A DNA stretch of 64,000 nt from Gorsachius magnificus (lineage: Eukaryota > Chordata > Aves > Pelecaniformes > Ardeidae), in assembly GCA_034008185.1 (NCBI GenBank), contig CM067109.1, forward strand, positions 58,458,801 through 58,522,800, read 5' to 3'. Shown in pieces: positions 13,154 to 25,905 of this stretch. Under the pieces are notes generated by a model that saw only the letters and a program-made list of their open reading frames with translations, did no database searches and was not told the DNA's origin. Numbering within the stretch: the first letter of the stretch is position 1; every line of letters begins with the position of its first letter. Both the position numbers and the translations under genes were made by a program.

Positions 13154-16017
13154 GAAGGATGCAGGCCAGTAGAATACCACCTATGCTGTGTTTATGATAG
13201 TATCTGTTTCTATCTAGGGCTTTTTAGAAGCAGATTTTGTGGCTTTTTGCCACTTTTGACTGACTGTCCAACTAGACAAATGGAACCTATCTCAATTTAT
13301 CTTTCTACTATGGTGTTGTAACTGGGTTTCTTTAGAGTCACTTAGATTTTAAGTGAAATTTGACAGCAGCCTTCTCCAAAGGTTTTCCATTTGCTCTTTT
13401 TCCCCTTAATTCATATTTTACTACAATCCACTGCTTTGAAGAGGAAGTTTTTACCTATTGACAAAAGAAATATAGAAATATATTTATATTCTAAAGCACT
13501 CTTTAGAAGGCACAATGATTAAAACAGACAGTCATTCAAGATTCTCTAGAAAACTCTGCCCTTTTATATTGAAGCAGTTCTTACCTGATGGACAATTCTT
13601 CATAACTGGCATGTCTTGAACCTTTACTTAAACTTTTAATTGTGAATCTTGTGGTCTTGTTTTTCCTTGTTCACACTGTATGTCCATTTATTGCTTCTTA
13701 GCAGTGATATCATACATTTCTTTCTAGTTTTAGCTTCTATACATCTCAATTATTATCACCAAAACTTAAATGGATATACTATGAAGGCAAGAAAAAAATG
13801 CATGAAGAGTTAATAAGAGAAAGGAACATAAAGTGAAATTATGAAGCTTCAGTCATAATTTTTTGTTTGGCTTTTGTTGTTTGTTTGTTTTCCAGGAAAT
13901 GGAGGAATATCCAAGGAAAATAATTTTCCCCTTCTTGTTATTTTCATATAAAAGTTGTAGACTGAACAACATGTATGTCATGATACAAAATCCTCTATTC
14001 CCATACAACAGCTATGAGAATCTCTCCTAGAATACTAAAAAAATATGCTTTTCTAGGACTGAGGGGATTAATCATGATACTGTAAAGCTGAGCAATTTTT
14101 AGTTTATATGAAACTACAAAATGCCTCATTAGGCATTTGGGACTTTCTTTCTTTTTCCAGCTTTCAGCTATACCTCAGCAGGAAATTTACATTGCTGTCG
14201 AGAGTTTCCAGTGATGAAGAAGTCTCCCCTCTGTTGTGGTAGGATCTTAAGGGGCTGATTGATACCTAGATCTGCCCACAGTCCAGTATAACTGGATCTT
14301 AATGTTACAGGGAGGCCAGAGACATATTTCTAGAAAATTTAGTCCTGTGAAGCTTATTCAAGAATCAAGAAAAGATTTGTTATTCTCTGTTCTGCACTTT
14401 CTAGAACACATTTCATACCTAAATATTCAGATGTAAATGCCTTGATTAAATACATGAAGAATTATTGATGGGAAACATGCAGTTTATTGAGGCTGTACCA
14501 CCAGATGAGTAGGTTTGGTTAGGTGTGAAAAACAAAAAACAGCCTCTTGTGGAAGACAAAAATTAGGACTGATTTCCTTTGTGTCATTCAAATAGGCTTT
14601 CCCAGCTTGGCTGATTTCCATCCCAATCATCCTCTTGGGAGTCAGGAAACTATTTCAGGGACCACTTTGAAATGGAGGACCCATGCAGTGGTTTTATCTG
14701 ATAGGTTCCATTTTACAGGTATATTTCTTTCTGTGGCTAGTGAGCAACAATAATTTCTACAAGGATAAGCACTGTGTTGTAATTCTTAAATATGCAAGGT
14801 TTCCTTGCTCCCTCCCCCGCCCCCCTTTAAAATCTAGCTATAGCTAAATGTTTCCAAAACAGAAGGTGCAAGTATTTCCTTACATGGAAAGGCAACACAA
14901 TCAGAATCTGTTCTATATCATGTCAGCCTTCGCGAGTGGGGTGACATCTGTGAGTTGTGTATAACAAAAATGTATTATTAGTTTTAGATATTATCATACC
15001 ATGCTTAGTATTAATAATATTGATTACTTAAGGCTAAAGAATAAATTCTAGATGCAGATGGAAACACAGTCCATCTGCCCTATTCCAGTGGCTCTTCACC
15101 ATTCATTAAATTCCTGTTGGGTGCAACAAGCTCAAGCCAGACTTTTCTACTGATGAGGATGTGGCAGATGAAACATGACTGTTTAGTCTTCTCTTAATTT
15201 CCAGTTACTATTTACTTACTCAGTCGCTTATTCTGTACCAGGAAAGAAGGTTCAAGGAGAGTATCTCCAAAGGGATTTGGCTATGTCAAGGTTGTAGTGA
15301 CTGCTATCAGTTTCACCCCAGATGGTTTGTGCAGGTACACGTGTGCTGTTGTATCTGTGCCCCTCTCTTCATCCAATTATTAAGTGTTGCTGTTTTGAAC
15401 AGTAGCTACTCCTGGGTGTACCCAGGGGTCTGCACAACCACCACCACATCCCTCCATTACCAGTCCCTTCCAACGGAAAGGTAGAGGATGGATTATTTTT
15501 GTTTGCTTTTTTGCACTCCTTTGAAACATCTTATATGCAACAATTTTTTAAAACTTGCCTCATTTGGATAGGAACAGTCTCCATTTATTTTCTAGCAAAG
15601 GGGGTGCATTTCTGGCTTCCACATCTTTCTGCTCAATCTGCCTGGCCATTTACTGATCTGCTATATTGCAACTCATTTTACAAACACAAATCAAAGACAA
15701 CATCCTTCTCTTAGCTTGAGGGCAATTTTCAAAGGAAAAGAATTCAGATAGGCAACGAACTTTCATTGCTTTCCAATGGACTGAGCATCTAATTGCATTT
15801 TATGCCTCTCTTTTTGAATGTAATAATCTTGTCTGGCAGTACAACTGGCATTAAGGAATTCCTTGATAATATCTATTCTCAGGCCTTAAGTCATTGACAC
15901 AGTGTTGTTGCTCCCCTATACAACAGTTCTTACACTGTGACTGTGAATATGAGGTAAGGCAGGAAAGGGTTAGTTCTGTCTGCTTTTTCCTGAGGCCTGG
16001 TAACCTTGACTACTTTC
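13154..16017. other. Non-coding stretch, no gene seen
   Basis: This is unique, AT-rich DNA. The frames at 14547-14753 and 15499-15714 have no recognisable domain or splice context. Nothing resembling an RNA gene or a mobile element with defined ends was found. Confidence 0.6.
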
Positions 16018-16140
16018 TTTAAAAGAAAAAAAGAAAAAAAGAAAAAAGAAAAAAGGAAAAAAAGAAAAAAGAAAAAAAGAAAAAATAAAAAGAGGGGTGG
16101 GGAGGAAAGAAGGAGCAACAGAGAAAAAGAGAAACAGAAG
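16018..16140. repeat. Long (GA4-7)n-type polypurine tract
   Basis: About 120 nt are almost pure purine on the plus strand. They consist of imperfect A4-A7 blocks separated by single or double G (16018-16094), passing into a GGGGTGGGGAGGAAAG-like G-rich purine part. The minus-strand frame across it reads only Phe/Leu/Ser and is a by-product. Such homopurine-homopyrimidine tracts can adopt triplex DNA and are usually length-polymorphic. Confidence 0.9.
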
Positions 16141-17399
16141 TTCTCATGTCAGTGGGTTTCCTAGGACATAAAAATTAAAAATGAAGGAAATTAATTTTTC
16201 ATGAACTGCTTTTCAGAATTCAGCTTCTTAAAGCTTATAGCCTGTTTATTACACTGAGGACTGCAGTTACTTTCCATGGAGAGCTGAAGCACTAACTGAA
16301 GTTACCAACCAAGTACTGATTAATACCTTGTCCTGTGGGCAAAGTTTGTTGTGAAACTAATACTCTTAAGGTGTCATTTCATAAATCTTTGTCTCCCCAT
16401 GTGACTGATATTTTTCATCTGCCAACTGTGATACAGTTTTCTTTATTCAGAGTAGAAGAAGTCAATCCCAGTGACTCATGCCTTTATTTTAAGGTAATTG
16501 TAGCTTTTTTAATATAAAATATTACTCTATATTTCAGAACCAAAATTCATACATGTTAATAAAAGCCAAAAGCAATGACAAGGAAAGCTATTTTTGAAAA
16601 CACAGTAAGAGAAGAGTGACCATCTCATGATCGAAGGACCCATCCATAGCTTTTAAAGAAGTGACTTGTAAAAATATGTGTGATTTATTCATGCTAGTAA
16701 CTTAAAATATTAATAATTAAAACTGAAAAGCCTTGTTAACAGATATATTTACACAAATGTATGTCAGGGTACATCATTACAATATGCAAAAAATGAACTG
16801 GTATACTGTGGGGGTGCCTCTTGGATGCTGGGAGATCAAGAGTGTATTTGCATTACTATCTGGTATCTCACAACTAAAGCATTTTATAATCATCAGCACA
16901 CTGACAGAGCTGCCTCACAGAGCTGAAATAAAATACTGGCCAGCAATACAATTTCCCTACCTGTGTCACTAGAGATATTAAATGTGATTTGATATCTGAT
17001 ATTAAAAACCTGTTTTGTCCATATATGTACAAAAACCTAATAGCTCAGGAGTGTAGCAGGGATGGGGAAGATAGGACTGAAAGGACATGAAAGAAACAAG
17101 GGGCAGTGAAATGGCAGAAGGATGCTAAATGGGTGTTTATTTGAGCTGTAAGATATGAAAGGGACTGCAGAAAGTCATATGGTAATTAGTTCCCACCCAT
17201 ACCTCTGTTGTTTCTCCCAAACTGGATGTAAAACAGTCTAAACCCTAAACAGGGTCTCAGCTCATTCTGGTGGACTCCAGAATACAGGCATGCTCCTCAT
17301 GACTAATTGGTTTGTTGGCAGAAACCTGCATTTGATTCAAGGTGTATCTTAGTAATATATTAAAATTGTGCATATAAGCACTCAAGTGAACAAACCACC
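16141..17399. other. Non-coding stretch, no gene seen
   Basis: AT-rich unique DNA. The frames at 16335-16517 and 16733-16972 are short and featureless. No repeat family is recognised. Confidence 0.6.
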
Positions 17400-17790
17400 A
17401 ACTCTGCAGTTGATGTAAAACTTCACAGCTCATCTCCCATGAGCGAATGCCAACTTTCTAAGGATGAGGCTGATGATCTCTGTTGTTGCTGATGCCATCT
17501 TTGCTCTGAAGAACCATCAAACACTGAGAGAAAGACACTGACAGAAAGTAAAGTGGGAAGCCCAAAACCACATAGTGCCAGGGCCCTGGTTGCACAAGCA
17601 ATGCACCTGACCAACCTCCCTGGGGCCTTCTGCCTTATCCTGCTCAATGGCCCCAGAGCTCCATCTCAGCTCAGCCTGGGGCTGTCAGTCCCTGCCCAAA
17701 CTCCTGTTCAGGACAGGGGCTCCCTGGGGGCTACAGAGGCTCCCCATGGGGCAGGCAGAGCAGGGTCTCACATCCAGGGCAATTGAGGTA
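17400..17790. other. GC-richer patch, probable old repeat insertion
   Basis: The base composition changes here, with C- and G-rich runs of words such as CCTGGGGCC, GGCCCCAGAGC and CAGGGGCTCCC at 17575-17775, while the flanks are AT-rich. The three overlapping short frames are by-products of the low stop density in GC-rich sequence. The texture resembles avian interspersed repeats (5' regions of LINEs or LTR interiors), but I found neither terminal TG...CA ends with a target duplication nor a CR1 tail. The identity is therefore open. Confidence 0.35.
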
Positions 17791-18839
17791 TCCTATGCAG
17801 TAATCTGTGCTTTTCAATGGACTGCCTGTTTGATGGTAGGATCACATGTTTATTCTCAAATAAAATAATGCAAACCATTTTTTTTAGTTAAGATGTGAAT
17901 GTGTATAATTTTCTTATGTGCTTCTTTTATTATAATAACTCATTTTCATCAGAAATCGGTTCACAGAGCTAAAATATTCTGATGATACATTGTCATCTCT
18001 GAATGTCAATATAACTTTCAAAAATGTGCCACATATTTTTAAATGTGCAGCAGCACTGCACTCCTTGAGGATACTCAAAGATGAGGCACAACTAATCACA
18101 GCCCTAGTTTACTTGTTCATGTGTAATAGATATTCCCAAAACTGGAACGCCATGTTAGAGTTTCTGCTGAAAGAGGATTGGTGAGAGGATCTATTGTTTG
18201 AAGTCTGTCTTGATTGTAGGCATTGCACACAGCAGAATTAAATATAAATCTTTTAAAGGCAATCCATTTTCTACAGCACTGCATTTTCAAATGTATAACC
18301 TGGGGGTTATCTTTGAAAAAAATGAAACAAACCCAATGTGTCTCTATGCCCCTCTCCTCCTGTGTAGATTAGAGTGTGGGTAATATGGAGGGAAGCCTAC
18401 TTCAGGAGCTCTTCCTCACAGAAGTCCCTCACCTGTGACTCCATACTACAGGTTTCCTCTCTGTCTCCAGGTTCTACTTCCCCTGATTCCCTTCCCTCTG
18501 CTCCCACAGCCATGAAGATCCCTTGCTTTCGATTCCTTCTTGTTACTACTGCTGATACTACTTGTCAGGATTTTGCTTTTTTTTTTTTTTCAAAAATTGG
18601 TGCTCCTTTAGGCATCCACAGATTACGCTGTATCTCAATATTAGTGCTGTAGGAACTCTCCACTTGTGCTCCAAGTCAAGCGACAACAGTGTGCAGTGGA
18701 AAGTCATCTTGACTGTTTTTATAACCCGAGATTGCCACAGCTGGCTGAAAGAAAAAAATCTCTCGTCCTTGTCTTGAAAGAAGAGGGAGAGAGGATATCT
18801 TTGTCACTGACAACTGTCTGTCTGCCTGTCCCAGCCCCA
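17791..18839. other. Non-coding stretch with one weak exon-like signal
   Basis: No convincing gene is present. Near 18480-18514 a pyrimidine-rich run ends in CAG at 18507-18509, followed by an ATG at 18512. The frame from that ATG begins with a short hydrophobic stretch but runs into a T-tract (Phe run) and then stops at about 18650. This resembles a 3' splice site followed by a start codon but has no further support. Confidence 0.4.
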
Positions 18840-18990
18840 ACCATAAAACTGTATCGTGACGGATCCCATTTGTGTGCACTCAGGCAGCTGTACATGGAGT
18901 GGAAAGCCATTAGCAAAGTGTTTAATTGTGGCCTTACCTCCCTGAGTGGATGAGGCTCTTATTAAAAATAAATCTTACAGTGTCCAGAAG
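18840..18990. promoter_or_regulatory. Candidate conserved non-coding element (E-box plus homeodomain cores)
   Basis: This is a block of balanced base complexity with an E-box CAGCTG (18885-18890), CATTAG near 18908 and TTAATTG (18922-18928), flanked by T- and A-rich DNA. The combination is enhancer-like. The frame through it (18666-18953) has no recognisable domain. Evidence is motif content only; conservation was not tested. Confidence 0.25.
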
Positions 18991-21739
18991 TTATTGCCAC
19001 AGTTTGCGAGATTCTAAAGATAATGCCTGATCTAAATAGAAGGAAAATGGGCAGCATCTTCAGTATCACTGCCTGGTAGTTTTTTGGGAATATCAGGTCT
19101 CTAATGATGATTACATCTCTTTTTCTTGCAAGTTTCCTTTCTGTCTACCAGAGCGGTCTGCTTATATTTAGGTTGTTTCTATGTCTCTGACTTTTTAATT
19201 GTACCTAATATTTTACATCCATTTTGACTTTTGCATATTGCAGGACAGGTACTCGGGTAAAATTACAGCTTCACTTAAACAAGGATAAATGAATGAGGCT
19301 ACAAAGTAGCAAAATTTGGCCTTCCTTATGACTGAAAGTGAATTATAAGGCTCAAGCAGGCAGGGTATTGCCACCCTGAGAAAGAAATACAGTATATGAT
19401 TTCAGCTGATCTTCTGCAGCAATTTTTTTCCTTGCCCTTTTTCTTCATCCAAACACAAAACAGCAGGGAGGAAGGCAGGGTCAAAATCTGTAACTGCCTC
19501 AACATTCCCTCAATTTAAATCTTTTCAAGAGTTTAGCTTTCATGCAATTTGCTCATGATGAAAAAGAAAAAGAAGTGGGATTTTTTTTTGTTTGTTTTCT
19601 CTGGAGATCGAGAGTAAGCATGTATAGTCTGGAATCCTCATGCAGTGCCCATTATCACAATATCTGAGTGCTTAACAGGTCACCATATGTACAGCTTTCA
19701 GACCTTTTTTCCATGTCCAGAATTCTATCTCAACATGTAATGTATTTTTCAATGTCTGTACTGCATCAATCAATTATTTCTACCTTATGCCTCTGATCAC
19801 CCGGGGGATATAAACTTCTACACACTGTGCATTAATGTCCTGAACTTCTGTAGGCAGCAAACAGGTTGAATTGGAATGAAAACATTATTACATACATTTA
19901 GCATTTTAGACATGTCCATTTTATTATCATTTAATGGGTAAAATTGGCAAATTTATTTGACATACAAAATACAAATGTAGAAGAGAAATCATTAGTTTGA
20001 GGCTGTAAATGCCAGGCAGGTTTTCTCTTCACAGATAGCATCTAAGAAACTGAAAATATGACATTTTTCACTAGTGAAAGAAGAAACAGAGAATGGTAAA
20101 GATGGAAATTATTGCTGGTTTCCACCCTGAAATGGTGGATTCTCTGTTTGAGCAACAGAACTCTGGATATAGCCCAGAGACAGTCCTGGCTCAGAAATGA
20201 ACATTTCAGCATTTCTAGTGCCAATTACATTCATTTGCCTTCAGTTTTGGGGGGGGAGGGGGAAGCTGGGAGGGGAAAATAGCATGGGGAAAAAAAATAA
20301 AAGAAGCCTGGCAGCCATCTTCTCACCATCCTACAATGTCCTTTTAAGATCTGAATAAGGGTGTGCTCAGATCTCCATATTCATTTGTCAAGGCACAGCT
20401 CCTGCTGTTGGGAATTCTAGTACTGCAATGGTTATTACCACTTTGCTAAAGGCAGCTATTACTCCAGTTATCTAAAGACAAGGAAAGACAAGACCCTGCA
20501 AAAATGAGATTTTAATCACTGTGTTGTTTTATTTGATACTGATTTTAATCATTTTTTCCCCCTGAGCCTGGTTTTTATTAAATTACAAAATATAAAAAGG
20601 ATTGTGAGCCCTGCCAGAGGTTCATGATTTAAACTTCTGAATTTGGATACTGTAGGAATAGTACCTGAATAAACTTTGCATTGCAAACCTTAAAGCTCCT
20701 TTTCTATCAAAAATCTTTCCATCTTTATAGAAGTATACTTTTATGTATCACTTTTATATGGTACATACACAAATAGCACTTAAAGGCAAGAAAGTCAGTT
20801 TACAATCTGCAAAATCAAAAGTAGGCAGGCATTTTGACTTAGCATGCTGTGCAGCAATGCTTATGTTTGCAAACTAATAATAGTTTCATAGGGGCTATGT
20901 TGGTATGTGTATGTGGTCTTTTTGAACCCACACACCTCTCATGGGTTCCTTAATGTTCCATCTCTTTCTTTTTTCTGACTGTTTCTTACAGACATACACT
21001 GTCTTTTGTCACCACTAGATTAAAACTATGGGGAAGAACTGCCTTTCACTAAACAGCCTTCACAAAATAATGAAGCAGCCCAAGATAATAAAATAATAGA
21101 CATGCTAAACAATGATAAGGAAAATCCAACACTTAGTATGTTCATTTAGAAATTGAAGTATGGTCTATACAGAAGGTAAAATGTCTCAGCTTTGGGAAAC
21201 TTGAACAGGAAGTGATATCAGCTAGACTTTGAGACAATAATTTAGAAGAAATATTTTATGGAACGAACACTTATTTTTCCCAACCCCTATAATAAAAACA
21301 TTCAAATCACTGTTTCCTCTGCATGGTGCACTAACTGAAATTATTTCAGATTTTTTTTTTCTGTCAGTATTGATTGCCTGCTTTTCATTACTTTATGGTT
21401 TTTAAGTGTCTGTTTAGCTGTGGCTGGTCACATGATGCACATTACATCCCTGGACCTGTTGAACAATATTCTTCTTATCAGGAAACCCCAACTTGCATGT
21501 TGTGTAGTATAGAGTCCTGCTTACCTCTCTTTCTTGAAATGTTTTTCTGTCTCTGTTTTTGTGTCGACAAAAATAAGAACAGTGTAAAAAAATGTGCCAT
21601 AATATTACAAAAATAGAATGTGACAGATTAGTCTTCTATCTTCTTCGATAAGGTTAGCTTGATTTCTATATAATACCATTCATGTAGATTTTTGTGAAAC
21701 ATCTAATGTGGTGAACTATGGGAAAACATGAATTAAAAT
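18991..21739. other. Non-coding stretch, no gene seen
   Basis: This is AT-rich unique DNA with a G-rich patch near 20250-20290 (runs of 8, 3 and 5 G). Frames such as 20042-20224 (minus) and 21374-21616 (plus) show no recognised domain. No RNA genes or mobile elements with defined ends were found. Confidence 0.6.
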
Positions 21740-22072
21740 GAAGGAAAGAATTTGTAGCAAAACTGGAGGGCATAAGGAACAGTCTGAAGAAGATGCAGAA
21801 TGGGTAGATAACAGGAGCTAAGACTTGAAGGCAGAACTGTTAGGCGTTTATCTCATCTTATTTAATATACCCAGGAATGGCTAGGGAATGAAACATGGTA
21901 GGATGCTAGTAAATTGCCTGGATACCCTGCATTAAGTAAACTTTATAGATGTACTGGAGATCAGAGTACCACACAGACTTGAGGACTAATGGAATAGATG
22001 ATAACAGTGGGTGAAGCTTACTATATAGGAGGTCCCTTCCAGGTCTGTCTTCCAGATATGAAATATACGATC
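21740..22072 (+). mobile_element. Probable ancient CR1/L3-like 3' fragment
   Basis: The order of words matches the 3' end of old amniote CR1-type LINEs. A GGACTAATGGA-like segment (near 21980) is followed by GGAGGTCCCTTCCAGGTCTG (22028-22047) and a degenerate ATATGAAATATACGATC tail (near 22058), where CR1 elements carry a short tandem ATTCTATG-type tail. Divergence is high and the 5' limit is a guess. The assignment rests on the sense-strand terminal words only. Confidence 0.4.
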
Positions 22073-22163
22073 ACTTTAAAACCAGTGCTGGAATGTAATA
22101 GAACATGGAAGTCAGTCTGCTGTGTTTAGACTGCCAATACTAACTCCATGATATTAAAGTAAT

Positions 22164-22193
22164 TTTCTTCTTTCCTTCCTTCTTTCCTTCCTT
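22164..22193. repeat. (TTCC)n / (CTTT)n microsatellite
   Basis: A pyrimidine tandem of TTCT, TTCC and CTTT units about 30 nt long, imperfect. It is a standard length-variable microsatellite. Confidence 0.85.
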
Positions 22194-23779
22194 GCTCTCC
22201 CTGGGAATTTACGTTCAATGTGTGTTTGTAGAAGAAGAAAATTCACTGTTCATAACAGCAAAAAACAGAGGCTGTCAAAACCAATGCCACTAACTCAATG
22301 TTTTTCAGAGTACAAAAATCTAATGTTAGAAGGCTTATTAGTGATACTGGATGATATTTGAATCATATTGAAGTTAACAGCCAAAGTCATTGGCTTCAGT
22401 GACACCCAGATTTCAACTGTTGTTTTTCATTAAATGAATACTGCTCGGATAGGGGAACAGACACAGTCCTTCACAAAATTGTGGCACTAATACCGTTGGT
22501 CTAGGAAAGAAAGAAACAAACATTCCCATGAAAAAGGATCTAGCAAAATAACTACCATTCCCACTTACTTTATTTTACAGTCCAATTGTTATTGTAATTA
22601 TGCTGACTATAATCCACAGTTTTAAAAAGTTCAGTGATTTTAATTCTGAACACAGCTCTGCTAGTAATGCATCACTATTTACATTCTCATATGTCTGCTA
22701 GACTGTGCAAGATCAAAGCTGAGCAAAACTAGCCCTTCTCACAATTTTGTCACCATCCCTTACCCTTATAGGCATGAAAATGGAAATTTTTCCCTGTTAT
22801 GGAGAGATAATGTTGCTATGGTTATAATTCTATAAAGGTAAAGTAGATGTATCAAAATAATTGGAGGCCTGATTCTCCATTAAGGTCAAAGATTGCAGAG
22901 ACAGGCTGACATGAAATGAGTGAACTTTTAATTTGCTTTTTTTTTTCCTTCTTTACTTCTTCCCTTCCTGTGAATGGATATTCAGCTGGGATACGTTGAC
23001 AGAAGCCTGTCCCAAGAATGACATATTAAACCTTAGGTCTGAAATGTTAATGCATCAATTAATGGGACTACCAGAAGTTCTGGAGGCATGCACAAAGTTA
23101 CTTTTACAGGACCCTTCTACAGTTTAGATAGCAAAGATGGGGAGATATATAGTGCTAAAAGCATGTGAAGAAAGTTTCAGGGCTGTGTATATTTTTTGTT
23201 GTGTATATTGTTACTACCTAGTGGAGTTCATGCTTATGGATACCGATATAGATGACTATGAACTAAGTTAAGTAATTCACTGTTTTCCAATAGGCATTGG
23301 CTTACAATATCTCTGAGCATTAAAGAAAAGACAATGTGAAACATACAGGTCCACTAGTAATTATTTTCTTTATTAGCATTGTTAACACCAAAAATTCTAC
23401 AAACACTGCTCTTCTAACTTCTTTCTATAGTTACTTTCTATTAGTGTATGCTAAAACATTATCTGGGTAAATTGATTTAGCAAAATGCCCAATATTTTCC
23501 TATTGTAAGACATTATTTTCAATATTTATAATGTTGCAAAATTTAAGTAAGTGCATTTAGATTTTATATACTAATGTCCAGCTTGGACATATTTATTCTT
23601 CCTTTTTCCCTGTAAAGAATGGTTAGATTTTTCTGAATGTGAGGTAAAAGGAAAATGTACTCTTTTGTCCCTCTTAGAAATTTCTGTGGCTTATCTCTCC
23701 AATTCTCCCAAGACATTCTGATGTGAGAGTTATCTCTAGGCACTGATCTCATGAATGTGCCTTTAAACATGCCTGAGAA
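22194..23779. other. Non-coding stretch, no gene seen
   Basis: Unique AT-rich DNA. The frames at 22933-23127 (plus) and 23564-23770 (minus) have no recognisable motif. Nothing else is supported. Confidence 0.6.
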
Positions 23780-24070
23780 AATTCCAAAATTAAGGTGATT
23801 GGCCCTGAAAAACTGTTTTTCCCTACTCAGTAAAGTTCTCCTGCTGTCTGAGGGTTTCTGCTGTGCTGCTCTTTGGCTCCTGTGGGATGTAATGAATTAC
23901 CACCAAGCATGGTAATGGGGACCAGCCAAACAGTCTCACTTGGATTCATTATAAAAACCACGCTCAAGTACATTTGCATGTGTTGTAAAGAAATGCCAGG
24001 GTAATACTGTTTTCTTAAGAGGAATGTTCAATGGGAATAGTTTCCCATTTCAATTTTCATTAAATCTTTC
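23780..24070. promoter_or_regulatory. Candidate enhancer: homeodomain dimer site and POU octamer
   Basis: This block of about 290 bp has high complexity and few homopolymers. It contains TAATGAATTA (23890-23899), an inverted pair of TAAT cores with a 2-bp spacer that fits paired-class homeodomain dimer sites. A canonical POU octamer ATTTGCAT follows at 23972-23979, with further TAAT-type cores (for example GGTAATGGGG near 23911). Homeodomain plus POU clusters are typical of neural developmental enhancers. The function is inferred from motifs; there is no gene in the window to assign it to. Confidence 0.35.
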
Positions 24071-24087
24071 CCAGGGGTTGGAGGTTT

Positions 24088-24116
24088 GGGCGGGGGGCGG
24101 CAGGGGGGTAGCGGGG
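24088..24116 (+). promoter_or_regulatory. G-quadruplex motif
   Basis: Four G-runs (24088-24090, 24092-24097, 24103-24108, 24113-24116) are separated by loops of 1, 5 and 4 nt. This satisfies the usual G3+ N1-7 rule on the plus strand. It follows directly on the enhancer-like block upstream and stands out in an AT-rich region. Structure formation is inferred. Confidence 0.6.
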
Positions 24117-25905
24117 AGGATACTAAACATTTTGGTATCTGGGTGTCAATAGCTGAAATATATTTCATGTATAGAAGTATTTTTTTCCATGAATGCTAAC
24201 AAAAATCAGTGTAAGAGAAATATTGCTGAAAAGAGAAATTGCTCCTTCAGTGGGAAAAAAATTACTTGAAATAGAATTTCCATTCAGCTTTAAAACATAG
24301 TCAGTTCTTCCACTTATAAATTGTGCTGTTTCATTTCAGTGGAATGGGGCTACTGCTTCTTTTAGATTGTAAGGTGTAAATTTCATCTGCCATATTTCTG
24401 GTAGGATACAGGATACTGTAGGCTACAGTCACATGCTAGCAGAACCATGCCAGATGTAACTCGCTCTGAAATATTTTTATTTTTGTCAGTTATAATTACT
24501 GTGTATCTCTAAAGAGATATTGTTTTCTGGATGCTTATCTTCACTTTGAGCATCAAAACAGCAGTGGACGTTCTGAGAATCTAAGAAGGTAGTGCTGGGC
24601 AGGAGAAAACCAACAAGGTTGTCAAGGGTAGCCCAAAAATTTGCACTTTTTCTTTGTTTCTTGGTGCTTTTTATGTGACTTCAGTTAATACACATGAGTT
24701 CTGTATTCAGTGACTGTGCAAAACCAAAACTGACTTGATTTTATATTTTGAAAACACTATGTTTAATCTCATAGCTATTCAGCTATCAAATTTCCTTAGA
24801 GTTTTGCCAATATGACAGACACCCTAAAATTTCTGAATGACTTGGGAATAAGCTCGACCTGGAGAGAGAGAGAGGGCTTATTTTCTGTGATCCTGTTAAT
24901 TACTTTCCTTTCTAGCAGTTCATGTCCTTTCATGTTACTTTGTGATGTGTTTGTTGCATTCACTAAATGCTAAAAATTGTGAGCTTCTCAGTACTATTTT
25001 TCTCCTTACAGTTCTTCATGATTGTGTTATGTTCAGTAAATGACTTACTACTCTTCGTACCAGGACTGAATTTGGCCAGGAGATTAGCATTTGAAAAGAA
25101 CTATTAATTTATTTAGTTCATCTGCCTGCAGGTATAGGTTGGTTCCCTCCTGTACAGCGATGGCACTACTGTGAAAACACAGGAATAGAGCAGGTTTTTT
25201 TCTTTAATAAATCACTTATGCAGAACGTGTACATTTAATTTAATATAAAACTATATTATGCTGTAAGAGGTTTATCTCTCATTGTGTGGGTCCGTAATGT
25301 GTGTTGTGCTTCCTGTTGTAGCTAATCCTGGCATATGTGATATAAATTCAAGATTTCTGTTACTTGTGTGCCTTGTGATTTTGGTGCTCTTGTAGGACCA
25401 AAGGATCATGTTCTAGCCTCTAGGCATCAAGCAATACTTTTAGACTCTTCTCTCCTATTTACATGCTGTTCCCCAAATACTGAAAGGTTTTGAGGTTACA
25501 TCTTTTGAAACTGTTATCAAATTCAAATTCCCTCTTACAAATCTTAAAACGTTTTTTATGCAGGTTTTAGGTGAAAGTAAAACAGATATTTAATTTATAT
25601 GCCCTGTTATTTTCTGTTTCCTAGTTTACATGTTTTTCAAATTGATGCCTAATTTCTCTATACATTTCCCATGCCACCTGGTGGACTCTACAGCCATGGA
25701 CTCATGGACTCAGCCATGGACTCTGCAGTTATGGGCTTGTTTCCTTTTGTGCTGTGTATCACCTTGTGGTTGGTTAGACTCAAAACACTGTTATTACAAG
25801 ATGCCATAGTGCTCTTGCTTTCTCAAGAAGGTTGCTTAGAGTATTGGCAAGTTTTGTTCACGTCAATAAATAGCTTGACCAGTCAGGTCCAACATTGTAA
25901 GTAAT
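24117..25905. other. Non-coding stretch, no gene seen
   Basis: AT-rich unique DNA with a short (AG)n run near 24864-24876. The frame at 25671-25904 includes a local imperfect repeat of ATGGACTC-like words (about 25696-25722) but no recognisable protein. The last five bases (25901-25905, GTAAT) are the left copy of the target duplication of the adjacent LTR. Confidence 0.6.
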
